64,000 bases of DNA from Sacculina carcini (taxonomy: Eukaryota; Arthropoda; Thecostraca; Sacculinidae). Below, one piece after another: positions 1 to 11,320 of this stretch. The stretch spans positions 8,039,466 to 8,103,465 of the forward strand of contig OU696585.1 in NCBI GenBank assembly GCA_916048095.2, written 5' to 3'. A program made the translations under genes and the position numbers. The notes beneath the pieces were generated by a model, which saw only the letters and a program-made list of their open reading frames with translations, was not told the DNA's origin and did no database searches. The first letter of the stretch is position 1. Each line of letters opens with the position of its first letter.

Positions 1-425
1 ACAACATCCACACATCAAAAACAAAATTCACACATCACAGTCAACATCCACACATCACAAACAACATCCACATATCAAAAACAACATCCGCATATCCAAA
101 CCAACATCCACACATCAAAAACAACATTTACACATCAAAAACAACATCCACACATCACAAACAACATCCACATATCAAAAACAACATCCGCATATCAAAA
201 ACAACATCCACACATCAAAAACAACATTTACACATCAAAAACAACATTTACACAACACAGACAACATCCACACATCAAAAACAACATCCACACATCAAAA
301 ACAACATCCGCATATCAAAAACAACATCCACACATCACAAACAACATCCACACATCACAGACAACATCCATACAACACAACCACACATCACAAACAACAT
401 GAAAACAAAACAAACAACAACCACA
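1..425. repeat. Minisatellite, 20-bp unit
   Basis: About 21 tandem copies of a unit beginning acaacatccacacatcaaaa, with variants (tatcaaaa, cacaacac). It starts at or before the left edge of the window. It lies in the par-3 intron after exon 8. Confidence 0.95.
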
Positions 426-789
426 CATCTTTTTTGACAGTTTCCACTTTGAAGGTTTTCTTTAACTTGTTGACTATGATCCGCCAGATAATCTTTGAAC
501 CAATATGTCTGATTCAATATTATTTGCTTCCAGTTTTTCAATCAGCACACGATCATCAATAACATCAAAACACTTGGATAAATCAACTGAAATCATACTG
601 TATGGTTACCTCTCTTCTATCCATGGCTTCGTATATTGTGTGGAACTGTACTGAACTGAACTATTGCGTCCAAAACATCACAACGCATTGTTATGATGTC
701 ATGTGTATCGTGTATCGTGTATCGTACATCCCACACATCACATACACTGTCACATCCATGACACAAACATCACAATGCAGACAGCGCAC
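426..789. other. par-3 intron 8 sequence, no gene seen
   Basis: Intron sequence between the left-edge minisatellite and exon 8. Nothing coding or recognisable; a short CATGTGTATCGTG-type duplication occurs near 700-725. Confidence 0.6.
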
Positions 790-1049
790 CTGAGAAAGGA
801 TGTTCTTGACGTAGATGGGTGGATGAGAGGTGGCAGTGGGGTTGTCTCTGGTGGTTAAACTGAAGCCAAGACCAGCCCCGGCGGCTTTCACCAGCTCGAT
901 ACTCAGTTGAACTCCTGGTCTTCGTGTGTTGGCGGCTAGCATTTCAGCACTGGCACGCCCTACTACTTCTGCCACTGCCACACCACCAGAGGCGGCGCCA
1001 GTCGGCTTCTTGGTAGGAGGAACAGTGGCCACACGCGCTCTCAACAAAC
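790..1049 (-). CDS. par-3: par-3 exon 8: end of PDZ1 and first half of PDZ2
   Basis: 260 nt. The acceptor is ATCGTGCAG|GTTTGTTG and the donor CTTTCTCAG|GTGCGC (phase 0 end). It encodes LLRARVATVPPTKK (last strand of PDZ1, family IIWFHVVPAANKE), a linker, then GVQLSIELVKAAGAGLGFSL and TTRDN, ending PPIYVKNILSQ. The second part matches PARD3 PDZ2 (GLGFSITSRD, APIYVKNIL). The next exon, expected to begin with the GAAIQDGRL-type turn, is outside the window. A 23-bp minisatellite starts about 30 nt upstream of the acceptor. Confidence 0.92.
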
Positions 1050-1082
1050 CTGCACGATATTATGTCAACATGATAATATGCA

Positions 1083-1445
1083 AGACATTGCAATACATTT
1101 AACATCAACATTACAATACATTTAACATCAACATTACAATACATTTAACATCAACATTACAATACATTTAACATCAACATTACAATACATTTAACATCAA
1201 CATTACAATACATTTAACATCAACATTACAATACATTTAACATCAACATTACAATACATTTAACATCAACATTACAATACATTTAACATCAACATTACAA
1301 TACATTTAACATCAACATTACAATACATTTAACATCAACATTACAATACATTTAACATCAATATTACAATATATTTAACATCAACATTACAATACATTTA
1401 ACATCAACATTATAATACATTTAACATCAACATTACAATACATTC
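1083..1445. repeat. Minisatellite, 23-bp unit, next to par-3 exon 8
   Basis: About 15 nearly identical tandem copies; the unit contains acaatacatttaacatcaac followed by att. Few point variants, so expansion looks recent. On the par-3 coding strand it lies just upstream of the exon 8 acceptor. Confidence 0.95.
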
Positions 1446-1460
1446 ACCAACAACGATATA

Positions 1461-2828
1461 GTCATTCGGGGCAAATGACGATCGTTTTCATTAACATCTA
1501 ACCAGCGCTTATACTAATGACGATAGCAAAACATACTAAGTACCACATAGTGTGTTGGTACACTGTGCTTCTATCCCCGTATTGAAAGCTTTTGAAAACT
1601 TTGTTTTTTTAAATAGAGATCGAATTTAGTGGTGCGATCGTCATTTACCCCAGTGGGGTAAATGACGATTTTCGTAGGGTAATTGACGATCGATCCGTAA
1701 TTCGTTAATTTGAAGGTAATTTGGCATTCTAGATGATAGATAAAGACAGAAATTATCAACTAAATATATTCAAACGAAAAACAAAGATGAACTAGCTCAC
1801 ATTACAATGCTAGCTTACTTAGCCTGGCCTTAAGGCTGATACATAATACACTCTACGAAAAGAAGTGTTTTCTTCCGTTATAGCATGGCTTCAATGCCAT
1901 CTCTCAGCGGGTCTTCCAGAGATAAATCACTGGATGTATTTGCTTCAGTTATTGCGACACTGTTGATTCCGAGTCCTCATCATCCCCTTTCGACTTTCTC
2001 TTTTTCACCTTTGCCTTTTTCTTTGGTTATTCCTTGCTAGACTTCTCAGTTTGAGTAGGAGCTCCCTACTTGCGAAGTCTTGTCTTAGACTTGTTCATCT
2101 CTGCAATCTTTTGGTGGCAATTCTCATCAGTTATTACAGCTCATGGGAATGACTCTCCTCTTTTTTGTGAGGGGGTCGCACCACGTCCTCTGGAGTGTAG
2201 GACAGTCTCTATGCAAGCCAAGTGAAGTTGTTTGCATGACCGCCGCGGTATTCTAGTCGACTATGGTTCCTGGCGGGCTCCGCGAAGTACATTTCCTCGA
2301 AGTAATGCAAGACGTCGTCGCACGTGGTGCACCACGGGGCAATTGACGAACGCTATAGGGGTAAATAGAAATCGGGGATGGGGCATATTACGATCGGTGT
2401 GGGGCAATTGACGATCGCTACACTGATCGTCAATTACCCCCACACCGATCGTAATATGCCCCACTTTCAGAATGATGTGGTGTCTTTAATACTTGCATAT
2501 AAATGCTATGGAAGAGATAGCTATAGCCAATTGCCCCAGTTTCTTGAAGCGATCGCGAATTGCCCCCAAAATTTGTCCATGTGGTGAATTATGACAAATT
2601 TTCTGAAACATTGCAAATGTTTTGTGCAACATGTTTTGAAAGGTTTTGGGAGAAATTGTGTCACACATTCATTTTTTAACGTAGAAAGACGATTCATACA
2701 CTGAAATGACCGCAAACGAATGATCTAATAGTTCATCCACTCATTTCTTGTACATAGCGATTTCAACTCTCCTAAGGTCAAAATCATTTTTTACCCCCAA
2801 AATAACCAAATCGCCATTTGCCCCAAAT
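1461..2828. repeat. Block of dispersed 17-mers (GGGG-YAAWTGACGATCG) with hairpins
   Basis: At least ten near-copies of ggggcaaatgacgatcg or ggggcaattgacgatcg occur in both orientations: 1468-1484, 1635-1651 (reverse), 1655-1670, 1676-1692, 2336-2352, 2380-2396, 2401-2417, 2425-2441 (reverse), 2446-2462 (reverse), plus decayed copies near 2523, 2550 and 2808. Pairs form hairpins at 1635-1670 and 2379-2463. The block lies in the par-3 intron between exons 7 and 8. No coding potential was found between the motifs. Confidence 0.75.
2379..2463. repeat. Long near-perfect inverted repeat (hairpin)
   Basis: The left arm (2379-2417) begins tggggcatattacgatcggt and the right arm (2424-2463) is its reverse complement, with about 39 paired positions, one extra base, one or two mismatches and a loop of about 6 nt. 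Each arm is itself two of the 17-mer motifs in series. Confidence 0.9.
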
Positions 2829-3127
2829 GACTATACATAATACATTCAACCTCAATATTACAAAAGGGTGTTTATGCGTTGAGAGAATGTCTATACGTAT
2901 TTATGCGTGCAAGAGCGTATGTAAGTGTATATATACATATGTAGCTATGTGTATGTGTGTTTGTGTGTGCAATAAACACCTTTATCATCGCGATCAACAT
3001 TGTTGTTATTGCACAAATGTTGTTGTTGTTGTTGTTGTTTGGCAGCGCGAGGAAAGAGGGGCGGAGTGCTGATATCTCCCACACACTGTCTGTCTAATTG
3101 CCATGAGTGATCGACCAACAAACTCAC

Positions 3128-3167
3128 CTGTCCTCCACTGAGAGCTGACGTGAAAATCTCCTGCGCT
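3128..3167 (-). CDS. par-3: par-3 exon 7: PDZ1 alpha-B helix (40-nt exon)
   Basis: A 40-nt exon between GTGCTGAAACAG| and |GTGAGTTTG. Joined to exon 6 it reads SFHRAQEIFTSALSGGQ, matching RFEQAQHMFRQAM of PARD3 PDZ1 (helix alpha-B). It ends in phase 0, but exon 8 needs one preceding nucleotide. Using the alternative acceptor AACAGAG| would restore phase but destroy the helix homology, so the homologous reading is preferred. Confidence 0.85.
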
Positions 3168-3194
3168 CTGTTTCAGCACACAAACAAACACACA

Positions 3195-3879
3195 TTACAT
3201 TACATTAGGACATTTATATCGCGCTTCTCACCCGAGGGTCTCAAAAGCGCGCGCACACACACACACACACTCAAGCACAAGTCATACACATACACAATCA
3301 CGAACACACACACTCACCTACATACACACACACACAACAGACAAGTACATATACGCACAAACACAAACATACACCCACGTTCACATACTCAAAAATACAA
3401 AAATACACACGCACATACATATTGAATAAGATAGCACAGCAGAAATACAGCACAGAAGACAACACAACATACAACACATTAAGACAACACAACAGGCATA
3501 CAACGACATACACTCAGATTGACAAATCACAACACAATAGACACACAAATACAAACCAGAAAACACAACATAACAGACACACAAAGACATACACTCAAAC
3601 AAATAGACAGAGAACACAACACAACAGACACACAAACACAGATAACAGAGCTCAACACCATAACACACATACAGCATACAATGGAGAAACATACAGACAC
3701 ATGAACAGAAAACACACGCATGAAGCACATACACATAGAAGACAGAATTAGGAAACAATCAGACCTTATATTCAGTACTAATATATACAATATTATTAAG
3801 ACAGTAATAAGACTTAGTGAGAAAGAAATTTTTAGTATGTTTTTTGAAAAGAGACACACACACACACACAACACACACG

Positions 3880-3928
<49 letters not shown>

Positions 3929-3955
3929 ACACACACACACACACACAAAGGTACA
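3195..3955. repeat. CA-rich low-complexity region and (CA)n
   Basis: It begins with a motif often seen in dispersed repeats of marine animals (tttatatcgcgcttctcacc, with ggtctcaaaagcgcg forming a stem), then degenerate CA/ACACA repeats, and ends with an almost pure (CA)n at 3854-3950. Open frames here on both strands are products of the repeat. Confidence 0.85.
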
Positions 3956-4290
3956 GAGGATAGCAACTAAGTTAATACCAGAGCTAAAGAGTATATCATA
4001 TGGAGAAAGAGTGGAAAAATTGGGACAGGTTACATTGGAAAAAAGCGATAGCAGTCTTCAAGTAGATGTCGGCAAATGGATGAAACGGAACAGTTTTTTA
4101 TCCACTGGAAGAAGAGGACACAAGAGAAAACTCAAATAAACGACGTGTCGCAGTAATTTGAAAAAGTTTAGTTTTCCGTATAGATGCGTGGATAAATGTA
4201 ATAAATTAAGGGAAAAAATAGTGGATAGTGAAAATATTAGCACATTTAAGATAAAGTTGAATAATTGTGGATATCGAGTCCGAGCCTAAA
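3951..4290 (+). mobile_element. CR1-like LINE, 3' end of reverse transcriptase ORF, degraded
   Basis: Directly after the (CA)n tract, the plus frame reads KVQRIATKLIPELKSISYGE then RVEKLG, the conserved segment after the RT domain of CR1-type LINEs (QRRATKLIPEL...Y..RL..LG). After frame breaks near 4080-4140, about 4162-4280 read FSFPYRCVDK, NKLREKIVDSENISTFKIKL, the usual C-terminal end (F..R....WN.LP...V...S...FK..L). The rest of the element is absent, so this is a 5'-truncated dead copy. A second possible LINE tail follows near 4565-4680 (lower confidence). Confidence 0.75.
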
Positions 4291-4801
4291 AACTCTTCTC
4301 CCATATCAACGAATCGGTGAATATACATAAAACTGCAGAAGTTCTGCGTAACAGTGTGACTGAAAACAGCCCGGCAGAGTCTGGTCACAATTGTCTACTG
4401 ATTCACAGTGAAATATAGACTTGAATACAACTACACTACACAACACACACAAACACACATGAAATGAGGGAACACAAAAAAGGGATATGATGTTTGACTG
4501 AGAGAAAACAAGATGCCGACAGAAGATCAAACAGGACAGTCTGTCTTGTACGAGCAGCATAGAAAAGTGGAATAATTTAGCCAGCTAGAAATAGTTGAAA
4601 TGAGAACAATTCAATAGTTCAAACAGGCCTGGATAAATCATAATTTGGAGACGGGACAGCTAGAATTGATGAACACAAGCTTATATCTCGTCATGCACAA
4701 ATATGTGAGCACACACACACACATACACGTGTTACAATGTGTGTTACATGTGTTACAATGTATTCGAATGATTGTATGTATGTATGTGTGTGCTTGAGTG
4801 G

Positions 4802-4807
<6 letters not shown>

Positions 4808-4859
<52 letters not shown>
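4808..4859. repeat. (GT)n microsatellite
   Basis: Nearly pure GT dinucleotide run in par-3 intron 6, about 150 nt beyond the exon 6 donor. Confidence 0.97.
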
Positions 4860-4862
<3 letters not shown>

Positions 4863-5006
4863 TGCGGTGGTTTATTTATTCTATTTTTGTACTGAAAAGC
4901 CTTTTACAAGGAGTGCAATACATGCCATTTACTTTACTTTACTTAACACACAACACGTATCCCGGACAACATATGAGACAGAGAGAGTTAGAGAGTTAGT
5001 GGGCAC

Positions 5007-5157
5007 CTGTGAAATGACACATGTCGCAGACTGGTGCCGTTGATAGCTACGACCACGTCGCCGACACACACACGACCATCTCGCCTCACCGCACCACCAC
5101 TCTCCACTCGCTGTACACTGAGTCCGGCACCGTCGACCGCCGGTACCACGTGAATGC
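5007..5157 (-). CDS. par-3: par-3 exon 6: PDZ1 core
   Basis: 151 nt. The acceptor is GCTGGCAG|GCATTCAC (completes Gly from exon 5) and the donor TTTCACAG|GTGCCC. It encodes IHVVPAVDGAGLSVQRVESG, then GAVRRDGRV, then VGDVVVAINGTSLRHVSFH. This is the PDZ beta2-beta4 core, with the D(G)R..GD.VV.ING pattern that defines PDZ domains. The joined GPLG-IHVVP is diagnostic for PAR-3 PDZ1. The intron upstream becomes transposon-like sequence about 40 nt from the acceptor. Confidence 0.94.
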
Positions 5158-5196
5158 CTGCCAGCATATTGCACACAATTGCAACTATTGCAGCCG

Positions 5197-5701
5197 ACAT
5201 CGAATCCCTGGGGTTTGGTGAGTCAGTTTCCTGGGGTTTCTAGTAGTATGTGTTAAGGTATGTGTAGTGTGTATGTCTACGAGAATATTGTCAGAAAATT
5301 ATAGTTTTGTTAAGGCGTTACCACATTGACAGAGGTTAGTGTAAAAACATCTCACAAAAAATTAAATAAGTGGTTCTTAACTTGGGTTCCATCGATTCCC
5401 AGGAGTTCGGTGAGTCAGTTTCAGGGATTCGGCGGTTTGATTCACCCACTAGTATGATTCGTGATGTCAAGCTATGCTTGGTCATCATTGGCTGCAGTTA
5501 ATCACGCCACATCACTTGGTCTTGATATCTGTGCTGAAAGCAACTCGGTCCACTCAGTAGTAGCCTACTTGTGTGACTGTCTTGATCGTACGTCGTGATT
5601 TGTGATTTTTCTCATAATAATACTTCAAACACGAGGGGCTTGATGAATGAATGTATGGAGCTTGTGGGGTTCAGTAGCTGCAGCAAGTTTGAGAACCACT
5701 G
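5197..5701. mobile_element. hAT-like non-autonomous repeat, copy A, with partial duplicate
   Basis: 5242-5701 is closely related (about 90%) to 61071-61522. It contains tggttcttaacttggg near 5370 and ends tttgagaaccactg, resembling the CAGTGGTTCT/AGAACCACTG ends of hAT elements. 5197-5240 (cctggggtttggtgagtcag) is an extra partial copy of the element's internal segment. No transposase frame is present. This material forms the intron about 40 nt upstream of the par-3 PDZ1 exon. Confidence 0.75.
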
Positions 5702-5961
5702 GGATGGTGTTTATGGACAGCATGGACCCAGTGCACAGAATTGCGTTGGCTCGTTTCGTTGGTAGGTACATATAGTCAGTTATTGTGTTGAATTAGTTCA
5801 CTGAGGTTTGTGATGCCTAATTGTGCCTAATTGTTGATATACAACACTAAAAGGATGTTGAAACATTGACAATTCTACATGGAGGCGACATATATTGTTT
5901 CATAGTCACCCTATTATGTGTATTAATTTAGATAATAAGCTAATTAAGATAATTTAATTTA

Positions 5962-6375
5962 GTGTATGTGTGTTGTGTGTGTGTGTGTGTGTGTGTGTGT
6001 TGTGTGTGTGTGTGTGTGTGTGTTGTGGGGTTAGTCAACATTTGCAATTACACTTCCCCTCACCTCATTTCCAGTGTGATATATTATCTAATGCTATTGA
6101 TCTTCTCTCTCTCTAACTCCCTTTCTTTTGATGATCAAGGTGTAATAGGGCTCAAGTCATGTAACTACATGTTTATGTCATGTTTATGTTTATGCTATGT
6201 TTATGTTATGTTTGTGTTTCTGTTATGTTTGTGTTTCTGTTATGTTTGTGTTTATGTTATGTTTGTGTTTATGTTATGTTTGTGTTTATGTTATGTTTGG
6301 GTTTATGTTATGTTTGGGTTTATGTTATGTTTGTGTTTATGGTATGTTTACGGTATGTTTATGTTATGTTATAGT
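5962..6375. repeat. (GT)n tract and 18-bp tandem repeat
   Basis: 5966-6022 is (GT)n with two interruptions. 6165-6375 is about 11 copies of an 18-bp unit, tgtgtttatgttatgttt, with small variants. Both lie in par-3 intron 5. Confidence 0.9.
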
Positions 6376-6616
6376 TTATGGTGTTCGCGCTGATACCATT
6401 CAGCTTTGTTCAGTGCCATTAATAACGCTCTTCAACCCTTCTGTGTCGGGTCATTTTGCTCGTACAATACACTGAACAATGGACAAACAGGAACGCTACC
6501 AAATACAAATACAGATGTGTGCGAATGTCGGATTTATTCCGTGCTGTTATAACTGCGACAGTTTAACAACCATACACCACTGTGCCACGACGATGCCCTG
6601 TGAAGCAGTTCTGCAT

Positions 6617-7036
6617 TCACAATTCTTCAGCTGAATTAAGCAAGTGACCAAAAGCATACAACAATCGCGCGAACACAAGTACGAATGGCAGCCAGTAGAG
6701 AAATGGGTTGAAAAATTCGCAGAAAACTCGATATCTGGACGGCCGCGGTTTGTTCCCGATGTTCTGAATGATGTCCTCGCGAGCCGTTCCCAGACGCTCA
6801 ACTGATGGACTTGAACTATCAGATTCTTCAGCTTGACTGTGAGAAGGAGTCAAGGACATTGTCGGAGACATCACATTTGTAACTTGAGGTGTGCGACAGT
6901 TTTTCACAGGCAATTTGCTCACAGACAGGCTCTTGACCGGCGAATCCACAACCTGAACTGGCGGACCCACCACCAGTTCACGTGATAAACCACCACAATC
7001 AAACCGGTACAAAGAGACACGTACTTGCCCCACCAT
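6617..7036 (-). CDS. Unidentified intronic ORF with C-terminal hydrophobic segment
   Basis: 139 codons from ATG (7036) to TGA (6617), on the same strand as par-3 and inside its intron 5. The first 100 residues are Ser/Pro/Val-rich and look disordered (DSPVKSLSVSKLPVKN, EESDSSSPSVERLG). The end carries FCEFFNPFLYWLPFVLVF and ARLLYAFGHLL, a possible tail anchor. It is not repetitive, unlike most open frames nearby. I do not recognise a family. It could be a retrocopy, a transposon fragment, a small nested gene or chance; splice sites flanking it in the par-3 frame were not found. Confidence 0.3.
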   Translation of the reverse strand: MVGQVRVSLYRFDCGGLSRELVVGPPVQVVDSPVKSLSVSKLPVKNCRTPQVTNVMSPTMSLTPSHSQAEESDSSSPSVERLGTAREDIIQNIGNKPRPSRYRVFCEFFNPFLYWLPFVLVFARLLYAFGHLLNSAEEL

Positions 7037-7039
7037 AAT

Positions 7040-8630
7040 GTGCGTATCAAATTTCAACTGAGTACTTAACACGGTGAATTTAGAATTTCAAATGACTCCC
7101 TGACATAGAACACAAGTGGAAATCAACATAAATCACGTGCTTTGGTAGCAGAAGAGACTGCTGAATAAACAACAAACCTTCCAAAGTATTATCAATGCAG
7201 GTTTTATAAGAATGATAAAAAATTCGTTCAACATGGATAACTGTCAATCCTTGGGCGACTATATAATATTGTGAGATCAACAAGGAAAAACACGAAAAAG
7301 ACACATTTTTATTCCAGAGGCCAGTAGCATTAGTCATCGTGCACGAAAATTAACGCCCATGTATAAGTGAAATGTTTCCTTGGTTTTCATGGATGCCAAC
7401 GCGATGTTCTAGGGCGTGTACCATGTCCGTGTGGTGTGATTACATCAACCCTATACCACTGACACTTGGCTGCCAAAAACCAGGATACCAAAGCTGATAA
7501 GCACATTGTCGAGACGTGCACATCACTCACTCAACACAGACAAGACTTGATGCAGGCGTAATCTCAATACACCACTCTGATACACCACATTAGCAGTGTG
7601 ACAGTGTCAGTAAAGGCAGTTGTTCTTGCACTACTAGGGGACGCGGACCGGGTTCCTAAGGGATGCAAGAGTTATTGTCAAAAATTACACAAATGTGTTT
7701 TACCTATGCTTAATATTTTTCTCTGATTCTCCACTTCTTAACACTAGAACACAAACACAGGTTGATTTCCACCCGAACCCGGGCGAGACACGTGATCACC
7801 ACGTGGTGGGATGAATCACGGACTTGTGACTCCCTATAGCTTCAGTTCTCAGCAAATCGTGATGGGGACAGTGTGTATGAGTGAGCTTGATTTGCAGAAT
7901 TTTCCGACATAGCGGGATTCGGGTGATTTTCACACGACGTTTGTGATAAAAGGTGTAATTGTTTGTGGCTGGAAACCACCCGAGGTTTGTAATGATGTAT
8001 ATTTTGCGATGAGTTTTAAATGTTGTTTTTCTCTTTGCAGGTATTGAATATTACATTACAGTAAGATAAAGTGAATATGAGTAGGGAAACATATAGACAT
8101 TACTTCAATGACAGAGCTAGAGAACATTATAAACACTAGTGGCACATTACCAGTCAGATCTGAGCCACATTGATGATGATGATCAGGAAGATGATGAGTT
8201 ATGGTATTGGTAGTTTCCTCCCATCCATAACTATTATATTATCCATCAATAAGCAAATGTCAAATATGCAAATATAGCGGGAAATGTATTTATATTTTTA
8301 GCATCAAAAAACATCATTTTTGGTGTATCTCCCCTACAGATCAGAGTACCGGCAGAATGTTGTTGTGAATGTTCACCAACTGAAGCTCCCATAATCTGGG
8401 TGGGTCCATGACAAAACGAAAGACTTCAGTTTAAGTATTTAGTTTTATATGACTTTATTCTTAACTTATTTCTTATTTTCAGCAGTTTATGGAATTTTTA
8501 GTTGCAATCCATTCTTATGAGAAATGAAAGATGATACTTCATATTTTTCATGTATACTGGTACTTTAGATAAATTATGATTGAAACGTTGTGTTTTTTAA
8601 TCTCAAAGTTAGGGTGTTTTCCACCCGGGC
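7040..8630. other. par-3 intron 5 sequence, no gene seen
   Basis: AT-rich single-copy-looking DNA with no recognisable exon or repeat family, apart from a short segment near 7725-7745 resembling the repeat at 34085. Confidence 0.5.
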
Positions 8631-9225
8631 TTTGTGAAGGTGTAACGTTGTGATATGGTTTGTCAAGGTGTAGTGTTGTGATAGGGTTTGTGAAGGTGTA
8701 GTGTTGTGATAGGGTTTGTGAAGGAGTAATGTTGTGATAGGTTTGTGAAGGTGTAATGTTGTGATAGGTTTTGTGAAGGAGTAATGTTGTGATAGGTTTG
8801 TGAAGGTGTAATGTTGTGATAGGGTTTGTGAAGGAGTAATGTTGTGATAGGTTTTGTGAAGGCGTAATGTTGTGATAGGGTTTGTGAAGGTGTAATGTTG
8901 TGATAGGGTTTGTGAAGGAGTAATGTTGTGATAGGGTTTGTGAAGGAGTAATGTTGTGATAGGGTTTGTGAAGGTGTAATGTTGTGATAGGATTTGTGAA
9001 GGTGTAGTGTTGTGATAGGGTTTGTGAAGGTGTAATGTTGTGATAGGGTTTGTGAAGGTGTAATGTTGTGATAGGTTTTGTGAAGGAGTAATGTTGTGAT
9101 AGGGTTTGTGAATATGTAGTGTTGTGATAGGGTTTGTGAAGGAGTAATGTTGTGATAGGTTTTGTGAAGGAGTAATGTTGTGATAGGGTTTGTGAAGGTG
9201 TAATGTTGTGATATGGTTTGTATTC
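8631..9225. repeat. Minisatellite, 28-bp unit
   Basis: About 21 tandem copies of a 28-bp unit (gtgaaggtgtaatgttgtga followed by tagggttt), with alternating variants gtgaaggagtaa and loss of one g. It lies in par-3 intron 5. Confidence 0.95.
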
Positions 9226-9540
9226 TAGGGTTAAATCAGACTTTAAGGATCTTTCAGCTGTATGAATGAATTTTGAATAAAAATGTTTTGTTATTACGTC
9301 GTTTATATTATTATCATTTTCATATAAATATCAAGAATTTAGGGGGCGCGAGAATCGACTGCTGATTTTAAAAGGGATGCGAACACTGAGAAAGGTTGAT
9401 AAACCCCTATCGCAGGTGAAAACCTTGTGTGGTGAAAGAACCACATCAGACCAACATCATCTCATCATCTCATCATACAACATCGCTGTTTATATGGGCT
9501 CATGTAGAAACAACACACGGTCATCATGGAATGGGTCGGT

Positions 9541-9850
9541 ACAGTGGCGTAGCGTAGGAAGGCAGGAGAGGCGGTTTTTCAAGAGCTGCTCAAGAGGCTA
9601 AATTACAGTTATATCTATTACAGTATCATTATAGAATATACCTTTCATATTTGCTGTTTTAATATAAAATAACTAGAGACTGAATGAAGGCAGGATTAAT
9701 TGAAAATCATATTCGATTAATCTGTTCCGAGTGGGTGACTGAAAGCATGTACTATTATAAGAGGTTTGTCTATTCAGCCATATCGACATATGCACTTGCT
9801 AATTCACATACACAAGTCGTGTTGAAACGCACAGACTCTTGTGACACCCA
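9541..9850. mobile_element. Interspersed repeat, CAGTGGCGTAGC family, copy 1
   Basis: It begins acagtggcgtagcgtaggaa, a typical hAT-like terminus, and runs about 310 bp. It shares long similarity with 12620-12895 (for example catatttgctgttttaa versus tatatttgctgatttaa, and cggctatatcgaca). It ends close to cgtgttgaaacgcacagact. No coding capacity. Confidence 0.65.
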
Positions 9851-9963
9851 AACATACATGTTGGACAGCGGCAGATAATCCAGCTAGGTCATTGTGTCGG
9901 TGAATATTGAGTGTGGGGAGCAGTGTTAATGAAATCACGTGCGTCTTGTGTCAAATCACTCAC

Positions 9964-10178
9964 CCAGCGGACCAACCACGTGGTCGAGAATGACCAGTTC
10001 TGTGTTGTGTTTGTTGTTGTTGTTGTTGTTGTCGTGCAGCACACTGGTATGATCGGCGTAGTCGTCGCTGTTGTTGTTGTTGTTGTTGTTAGTGTTGCTT
10101 GTTGCGCTATTACACCGGCCCACAGGCTCCCAGCGATGAGTGTGAGCCGTCACAACCTTGTCGGCAGCGTCGGCCCAT
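9964..10178 (-). CDS. par-3: par-3 exon 5: linker and first residues of PDZ1
   Basis: 215 nt. The acceptor is GGTATTAG|ATGGGCC, where A completes the Gly codon left by exon 4. The donor is CCGCTGG|GTGAGTG, leaving one nt. It encodes WADAADKVV, HRWEPVGR (family: SRVEPVGHADTG), two poly-Asn runs, then ELVILDHVVGPLG, equivalent to KLVEVPNDGGPLG at the start of PDZ1. The poly-Asn runs come from (AAC)n tracts at about 10012-10032 and 10070-10090, so their length probably varies between individuals. Confidence 0.92.
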
Positions 10179-10229
10179 CTAATACCACCAGCAAAATCAA
10201 GGTGAAAAACACCGCACGATAACACACAC

Positions 10230-11320
10230 ACGCTCTTGTATACACATACACACTAAGATAACTCCGTGGTTCCCAACCTGTGTTAAGTGTACCACTATTG
10301 GTACGCGAGGACATCCCAGGTGGTTAGGGAACACTTTCGCGGTGATGAACAATGATTCAGAGCACCAGGGCATGATTTCTGATATGTTGTGACCAAGGTA
10401 GTGTTCCTCATTAACCAGCTGGTGGAGAAGAAACAGATACAGTCCTCGCATTGAGTTGTTTTTTTCATCTGATTTGTGGGTTCTACTTGTGCTATTATTT
10501 AAGTAAAGTGATATCTGATCTGACTGAGCCTCCATGGAACCAGGTGGTACTCGGCGACTGTATGGTACCTGCCAATGGTACTCGATGAAAAAAACGCTGG
10601 GAATCAATGAGATAGGCTAGTCAAAAAGAATTGTAAAAACCAAATAACCAGCATTGGATGAGGTTAGAGGAAAGGATGAAAAGCAGAGGCAATATTACTT
10701 AATCAACAACAAACACAGTGCAAACACTGAGTTAATCACATGAATTACACGCCAAAATATCGCGAGGTAGAACAATAAATGAATCACCAATATAACACCA
10801 CACAGACGACGAGAATTGAAAAGTTGACCTATGATCTATGAGTCATTGTGTTCGTGACGCGGGGTCGGGAGAAGCGAATTATCAGTCAGAGTGGTAAGTA
10901 ATTGAATAGTGATGACGAACGTCCTGGACATTTTTCCACGTCAACGGAAGAACAACAAGACCAAGAACTGAGGATCAAGGAATAGTCCATATCACATCTG
11001 ACTTTCCGATAAAACAAGTGTGAGAGGTGAAGAAATTTTTTCAAAAGACCAGAGCTACGAAGCAGTGACAACAGTTTGCTGCATGACGACAAGAGTCCAG
11101 TTCGACTGTCCATAAACATCGACACAATTCCGACAAAAAAACAAAGCGACGAGAGCATTCTCAAAGTCAGCGTAGCAGAACTGTTTCAAGCACCATTTAT
11201 GTATGTGTCATTCAGGAGGACCTTGGTTTGTAGGAGGCCAGTATCCACTGAATCAGATACGTCCTAATGTACAACATCGGTGAGCGTGTTATCTAAATAG
11301 GCCTCAAATGTTGATCTTAC
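10230..11320. other. par-3 intron 4 sequence, no gene seen
   Basis: Contains short direct repeats around 10260-10600 (gtggttcccaacctgtgtt, resembling the hAT-like TGGTTCTCAA end), otherwise unclassified. No exon with convincing homology was found. Confidence 0.5.

Noticed and set aside
3720..4139. Single 139-codon plus-strand gene
   Set aside because: Its first half is a CA repeat and the second half the C-terminus of a CR1-like LINE; it is a junction, not a gene.
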